NCBI GenBank assembly: GCA_030144725.1
Contig: JASKMD010000029.1
Coordinates: forward strand, 11,602,990-11,666,989
Length of the DNA: 64,000 nucleotides
Reading direction: 5' to 3'
DNA from: Haematococcus lacustris
Lineage: Eukaryota > Chlorophyta > Chlorophyceae > Chlamydomonadales > Haematococcaceae
Shown here: positions 58,853 through 64,000 of the stretch, piece after piece
Position numbering within the stretch: the stretch's first letter is position 1
Layout: each line of letters begins with the position of its first letter
Notes under the pieces: generated by a model
The model's input: only the letters and a program-made list of their open reading frames with translations
Databases searched by the model: none
Told to the model about the DNA's origin: nothing
Position numbers and translations under genes: made by a program

Positions 58853-59171
58853 CGAGTCCCAGCTTTCTTGCAATGTCGATAGGCCGTCCTGTACCCCTAT
58901 CCTCCTGTGGAGTGCCTACACTTCTCCACAGGAGTCAGGGACCGGTGTGTGTCCCTAACCTAGGTCCCTAACCCTAGGAGTCTATTTTGTGTTAGGAAGT
59001 GTTTTGTTCGACTTGCAATGTCGACAGATGTACCCAAATATTGAACATAGGATCAAGCGCGCTCTATTGTTTTCCACTCAGTTGCGTTCTGGCCGGTTCT
59101 GATAATCAACCGTTTGCTTAGTGGGTATTATGTTTTTGTAAGCTGATGACAGCTCAAGAAGGGGGCACACA

Positions 59172-59462
59172 TCACTGTGCCTCAGCAGGCTGCTGCTGCT
59201 GCTCCTGGGCCTTGGGGGGCTTGTCTCGCAGCCGTTTGTAGCCCAGGCCAGGGTACTCCTTGCTCTTGGCTGGCAGGGCTCCCTGGTTCGGCCAGTAGCA
59301 CAGCTCCAACGGGCGCCACCTACTCTCCCCAATGCGCTGAATGTTCAATGCTACATTGCAGTCCCTGTCCAGCCACCTGCCTGGTTGTGGAACCAGCTTG
59401 GCCTTGGCAGCCTTGGTGGGCTGGGTAGACTCAGCTGCCTGCTCAGCCTTGGTGCGCTTGCT
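59172..59462 (-). pseudogene. Fanzor/TnpB-like element, C-terminal fragment
   Basis: Reads without interruption on the minus strand: KLVPQPGRWLDRDCNVALNI, QRIGESRWRPLELCYWPNQG, ALPAKSKEYPGLGYKRLRDK, PPKAQEQ, then a short Gln tract and stop at 59,172. DRDCNVALNIQ is the best-preserved RuvC-III-like motif in the window and matches the TnpB/Fanzor pattern D-R-D-x-N-x-A-x-N. The 3' non-coding block starts after the stop (GAGCTGTCATCAGCTTACAA). Truncated on the N-terminal side at about 59,462, exactly where repeat copy 2 begins. Confidence 0.7.
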
Positions 59463-59463
59463 G

Positions 59464-59662
59464 CCCTGCCACGCATACTAGGCCTGCCGCTTGGCCCTTG
59501 TCTCTTCATGGGAGTCTGGGTGACCCCTGAAACCTATTTACAATTGTATGCGTGGTCAGTCATGCGGTGTGATGGTGAGGATAGGTCATCATCTTGAAGA
59601 CACGGACATCATAGCTCTCTGTTATTCAACAAGGCCGGTGCAAACCGACTTGCTGTGGCCGA
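59464..59662 (+). repeat. Dispersed about 195-bp repeat, copy 2
   Basis: Shares its full length with 58,125-58,325 (GCCACGCATACTAGG, TTTACAATTGTATGCGTGGT, GACACGGACATCATAGCT, ACCGACTTGCTGTGG). It abuts the truncated Fanzor-like fragment. Confidence 0.85.
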
Positions 59663-60180
59663 AGAAGCAGCCCACAGCCACTATGCATAGCCCATGCCAA
59701 TATGCATCTGATTCCACTCTTAGCACATGCTGAAACATTCATACCATGCACACATGCATGCGTGCAACCAGTAAGCATATGAGCCTGCCCATACATGTAA
59801 CTTATACAATGTGTAGTGATGAGGCAAGCACCCAAGGAACATCTACCTGCTAGTCACCAGGCACTGGGCAAGGTGGTTGCCTTGATGCCAAGAACCAGGC
59901 TGCTGGCAGTTCAATCCGCACTATTCACTTGTGTCCCTTGTCCATATGATTCTCGGTCTCCGCAATCTGCTGTGTCCTACACATACAATCAAACTCACAC
60001 TGTTTACCGTTCCTCTACCCTTACCAAAATAGATCCGTGCAATCTTGCAGTGTTGTGTTATGGGTAGGTGAAGACGGCGGGCCCACCGCGCAGCTGTGGC
60101 TATATGTCCAAAAGGGGGACAGGGGGTGCCATTGACCCCACGTCACCTCGCAAGACAGGCATGACAGGGGGAGGAGCCTC
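59663..60180. other. Convergent gap between ABC transporter and MFS transporter genes
   Basis: No supported gene. The 3' untranslated region of the minus-strand transporter should lie at its right side. Palindromic-looking GCATGCATGCGTGC words occur near 59,750. Confidence 0.4.
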
Positions 60181-63100
60181 CTAGCCCCGGCCTGTCAGCC
60201 TGTTGAAGAGCCCCTCCACTGGGAACTGGCTGTTGTCCTGCAGTCAGGGAGGGGTGCCATGAGGAGCTGCCATCAGGAGGCGGGGGTTAGGGGTGCCATG
60301 AAGGGTTAACTAAAGGTTAGGGGTGGAGGTGGGCAATCAGGGTGCCATGAGGAGGAAGGGCTTAGGACTAGCACGCCGCAGCAGCCACAGCAGTGAGATG
60401 GCCAGACGGCAGCGATGTGGTAGATGGCGAGGGGCAGGCTTGGAGCATGGCTACGGGGTTGACAAGGGTGGGTGGGTATCAGCTGGGTGGCAGGGCGGCG
60501 GACCTGGTTGTCGAAGTCTATGTATGTGTTCCTGCAGTGCACGCAGTAGGCGTAGGCGCCAATGACCATGAACACCGCTGAGGGCATGAATAGAGCCACC
60601 TGCCAGGACTGCGTGGCGTCGTACAGCATGCCCACCTGCAAAGCAAGCAGGCAGAGCAGCCAGGCTGCTTGGGGTGCTGGGGCTGGCCACATGACGTACG
60701 GGCAATGCAGGCAAACTGCACACAAAGCTGGGGGATGCCTGAACTGGTGGCTCCCCACCGGCTGCTACACATGGCAACAGCAGCCGAGGTAGTACACATG
60801 TAGAGGCAGTGGAGAGGGCAGAGGCAGGAGAGGCAGAGGCATGGAGGTGAGGGGGCCACAGGATGAGGAGCTCTTGACCCTTCCAGCTCAGAGGCCTCCA
60901 CTGCTGCTCAGCTTGCGCAGCAGGGCTGGGCGCACAACGGCAGGTGCACACAGGCTCAACGCACGGCAGGGCTCACCAAGGTCACACCAATCACACCCGG
61001 CAGCGCGCCGGCTGTGTTAGACATGCTGAGGAGGGCGGAGGCGTACTTTGGCGACTGCAAGAGTACACAGCAGCCACCAGGCAGCATTTGGAACCACTGG
61101 GCAGCCATGAGCACCTCACCGGCTATGGGTGCCTTGTGAACCGTCCATGATCCATGCTGGGGACATAAAACACAGAGGCAACCTGTTTGATTGCATACCC
61201 CACAGGTGGAAAGGGGCAGCCAGTGCTCGGAGGTGTTAAGAGCCCAGTAGCAGCAGGAGGTACACAAATAGGTGCTTAATCTCGACAAAGGGATGTGGGA
61301 TAGAGGGCAGCAAAGGAGTGGCCTAATTTTGGTAACTTTCTGTGTAAGGCAGCAGAGACCACATCACCTGGAGATCACATCACCTACCCTGTCCAGGCAC
61401 CAGCCCATACTAGAGCCACAACGGCCCTTCACTGTACCAAGGCATACCTGCATGACCCAGCTGGCACTCACCAAGTCTTGGGGTGTGCAGTAAAGCCCTG
61501 CCAGGCTAAAGCTGCTCAGACCCAGTGCCGCTGTGATGCAAGCCACGCTGGCAGTGCGATCGTGGACCACGTGTTCGGTGCAGGCCAGCAGCAGCAGGGC
61601 CAAGGGGGCCAGGAAGGAGGTGCCCTGGATGGCCTTGCGCACGCGGGGCACCGGCAGGCCGCGGCTGATCAGCCAGTCAGCCAGCGGGCCGGCTGTAGCT
61701 GAGGCTATGATACCTGAGGAAGAGGGCAGGGCAGGAGCAGGGCCAGAGTCAGGGTCGGGTCAGGGTCGGGGCCAGGATCAGGGTCAGGTCAAGCCAGGTC
61801 AAGGTCAGGTTCAGGTTAGCGCCTGATGAGGGCTGACAGGCCAGGCTGGCTGGTAGGGTGGTAGGCTGGTAGGCTGGTAGGGTGGACAGCTTGGTTAAGA
61901 GTATGAGGACAGGAGTCTGGGCCAAGGCAAGGTGTGCACTGCTTGCACAAGAGGGCCTCACGCACCTGCCAGTGGAGGAAGTAGGGCGGTCTGCGCTGCA
62001 TGGGCCAGGTCTACTGCCAAGGTGGAGGTGAAGTATGTGGGCAGCCACGCCAACACTGCGCACCACACACTGCGCTGATAGCTAGACAGTCTAGCCTAGG
62101 GGCATTTACAACACAATGTTATTGAACACTACACATTGTGTAAGCTGGAGGTGCAAGAGTGATGTGGCGGAGTGACACACTGGTGTGAGCAGGTATGAGC
62201 CGGTATGAGGATAGTGGCGCAATGCCTCCGAAAAAGCGGAAGAGTACCGCCAAGCAAAAAACGCGTCCGACTAAAAGCCCGCGAGTACAAGGTTCGTCGT
62301 GATGTGGTCCTCTGCAGCTGTGCTGTGCTGTGAGCCTCGCGCTGGAACTCCACACAGACAACCCCGTTTTGTAGTGGACCATGCCTAGTGGTCTACATCA
62401 AGGTGGGCCCTAGTGAGGGTCAAGGTGCTGGGTGCGAGGTATGACATGTGAAGAATCACCCAATGCTTATGGTGACAGCTGCCTGGGCTGGCAACGGTGA
62501 GCAATGGGCTCTGCCCTGGCCTACCCTGCTGAGCGATTGAGTGGGTGGGAGCTGAGGCAGACCACACTTACATCTTACCTAGCGAATGTGCTGCATAAAG
62601 GTCAGGGTGCTGGGCCTGAGAGAAAGCCACCCGCATGACTGGGTGGGTGCGTGCGAGGCAGGGTATGGCCACATGGAGGGTGTGATACAATAAATGATGT
62701 AACGTAAGAGAAGGGTGTGGCTATGGCTATTTGAGAGGGTGGGTGCGATAATGTATGATGTGATGTAAGAGGAGGTTATGGCCATGGCTCCTTCACAGGC
62801 CAACAAAACTCATTCAACAAGGAACAACATTCACAGGCCCAGACAAGCCTACGGCAGGGTTATGGCAGCCGGCCTTCTGCTGCCTCTGTCAGCTTCAAGC
62901 TCTTGGCCTCACTTGTGTAGTGCAGGAAGTTGTGGCAGAAATGGGTCACGCCCAGCGCCTGAACTGGCCGGCTGCGCAGGAAGGCGCGGTATGGGATAGG
63001 TTGTGACGCTAGGCCGGCAGCCGCTGGCCCTGTTGGCTGTGCCTCAGCTGACCTCGTCCGCCCGGCCTGCTCTGCGGAATGTGCTGCCTGCGTTGCAGCC

Positions 63101-64000
63101 GCTGGCCCGTAGTCTTGCAGCAGAGCCGCAAATTGAGGGTCGTGCCGCTGCCAGCTGCCTCGCAGCCATTGGAACCAGGCGGCCCAAAGCAGGCCAGAGG
63201 CGCCGAAGCTGAAGAAGACGGATTGCCAGCCCCAGTTGTGGATGAGCCAGGGGCAGGCCAGCAGGCCGAGGATGGAACCAACGTGCAAGCCGCCAAAGAT
63301 GAAGGAGACTGCAAGAAGGCATACCAGACGGGCAGTGTGGCTATTACGAGCTACTTCTGGAGTGCACTAGGGACGTACGTTTATGGGACAAGTGGGGGAA
63401 CATGCTGATTTGTATTTGAGGGAAGTATAAAGAGAGTTTGTTCCTACTCTAGAGGGGATGGGGGGCTGGCAAGGGAGTCGATGTGAATGGGAGTCAAAGG
63501 CGAGAAGTTGGGGTGGGTGGGTGGAGTGGGGCAAGGAGAGGTACCTGCTCGGGAGCGCTCTGGGGCGGGCACAGCATTCGCCACCATGTCAATGGCGGCT
63601 GTTGGCGCCACTGCCTCCCCCAGGCCAACAGCTGCTCGGGCAATGCACAGGCCTGCGCACCAACAATTGCAATGCGGTTGTAACGTGCCAACACCAGGCA
63701 TGCGTAGGCCAATGCTGGGCAGTGTAGGAATGTGGGGTTTAGCTTCCTGCTCCTTGCACTAGCCACATGTCAGGGCCACGGCGGTGAGTGGAGTGGCAGT
63801 GCTGTGCTGTGTGCGCGTGGTTGCCCATTAGCAACTTGGGCGTGAAAACTTGCGATCCAATCCATGGCAGCCTGCACCTACAGGAGTGCTTATATGTTGA
63901 GTGCAAGTTTGGTATTGCTTGGGCAGGCAGGGGCGCTGCTGCAAGAAGTGGGGTATGTCATTTCTACTACCTGTCTTGTGTCGGCCAGCAGCGTGACCAG
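60181..64000 (-). CDS. MFS anion/phosphate transporter, PHT4/SLC17-like, 5' end beyond window
   Basis: Exons joining in phase: 63,652-63,545; 63,308-62,913; 62,055-61,966; 61,713-61,472; 61,054-60,977; 60,635-60,504; 60,237-60,181 (stop). A further piece at the right edge (LVTLLADTRQ, about 63,971-64,000) belongs upstream, with an unresolved junction. Diagnostic segments are GLGEAVAPTAAIDMVANAVP with PERSRA (family GxGEGxxxP...ERS motif), GGLHVGSILGLLACPWLIHN, PYRAFLRSRPVQALGVTHFC, LAWLPTYFTSTLAVDL, SATAGPLADWLISRGLPVPR with VRKAIQ, and SPKYASALLSMSNTAGALPG with VIG. These match the C-terminal two thirds of PHT4/SLC17 symporters, which move phosphate or organic anions and in plants sit mostly in plastid or Golgi membranes. 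Substrate and location are not determined. It ends in a short polar tail (DNSQFPVEGLFNRL). One long intron holds two mobile remnants (62.15 and 62.80 kb). Confidence 0.85.
62150..62430 (+). mobile_element. Fanzor/TnpB-like element, short deletion derivative (subfamily of the 47-kb copy)
   Basis: The 5' leader GAGTGATGTGGCGGAGTGAC and ACACTGGTGTGAGCAGG, the ATG at 62,221 and MPPKKRKSTAKQK match the 47.9-kb copy closely. After 26 codons a stop appears. The sequence then jumps to the right-end block (CTCCACACAGACAACCCCGT, TTTGTAGTGGA, CCTAGTGAGGGTCAAGGTGC). The body of the ORF is deleted. It lies in an intron of the MFS transporter. Confidence 0.65.
62802..62829 (-). mobile_element. Short retroposon copy S5, 28-bp remnant with 10-bp TSD
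   Basis: Only the last 28 bases of the family 3' end (plus strand AACAAAACTCATTCAACAAG then GAACAACA) are present. They are flanked by TTCACAGGCC at 62,792-62,801 and 62,830-62,839. Read as an extreme 5' truncation. Confidence 0.8.

Overview
The window looks like nuclear DNA of a chlamydomonadalean green alga. It is GC-rich, with intron-dense genes that have short phase-matched GT-AG exons, long Gln/Pro/Ala-rich linkers and very many CAG/CTG and other microsatellites. Fragments of one repeated ORF resemble, from memory, proteins repeated in Haematococcus genomes; that species-level hint is recall and was not checked. No rRNA, tRNA, prokaryotic operon or CRISPR array was seen.

Seven host genes can be followed exon by exon. 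From left to right: (1) an ankyrin-repeat/RING E3 ubiquitin ligase of XB3/XBAT type on the minus strand (2.2-11.1 kb); (2) a CDKG/CDK11-type (PITSLRE-like) kinase on the minus strand (14.1-19.4 kb), complete, 12 exons; (3) a voltage-gated K+ channel with a C-terminal cyclic-nucleotide-binding-like domain on the plus strand (20.4-31.5 kb), divergent from the kinase; (4) an unrecognised protein with one membrane segment and a possible N-terminal targeting region on the plus strand (34.9-38.6 kb), 6 exons; (5) a FAM192A/NIP30-family nuclear protein on the minus strand (41.4-44.9 kb) with one GC-AG intron; (6) a TAP/ABCB-type ABC half-transporter on the plus strand (46.0-58.9 kb), more than 20 exons; (7) an MFS anion/phosphate transporter of the PHT4/SLC17 type on the minus strand (60.2 kb to beyond the right edge), cut by the window end. 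The genes show no common pathway.

Between and inside them lie mobile sequences. The main family is an ORF that I interpret as Fanzor/TnpB-like (eukaryotic relatives of the RNA-guided nuclease TnpB). Its C-terminus carries a D-R-D-x-N-x-A-L-N motif like RuvC-III, an upstream VDE-x-x-T-S block like RuvC-II plus zinc-ribbon start, and an N-terminal basic KKRK motif. Eight broken pieces are present (12.7, 31.8, 34.3, 35.7, 39.7, 40.5, 47.3 and 59.3 kb), plus a ninth short-deletion derivative at 62.2 kb. One copy is bounded by an 11-bp direct repeat, and two keep both ends but lack the middle. A second family is a short retroposon (12.3, 27.9, 36.4, 38.8 and 62.8 kb). It has a fixed 3' end, variable 5' truncation and target-site duplications of 10-17 bp, and one copy is only 28 bp long. 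A third, about 195-bp, repeat occurs at 58.1 and 59.5 kb.

Microsatellites are long and varied, and many abut splice sites. Examples are a GTGAG array starting at a 5' splice site, a TGGGG array starting at another, and CTG, CTGC and GGT arrays ending just before 3' splice sites.
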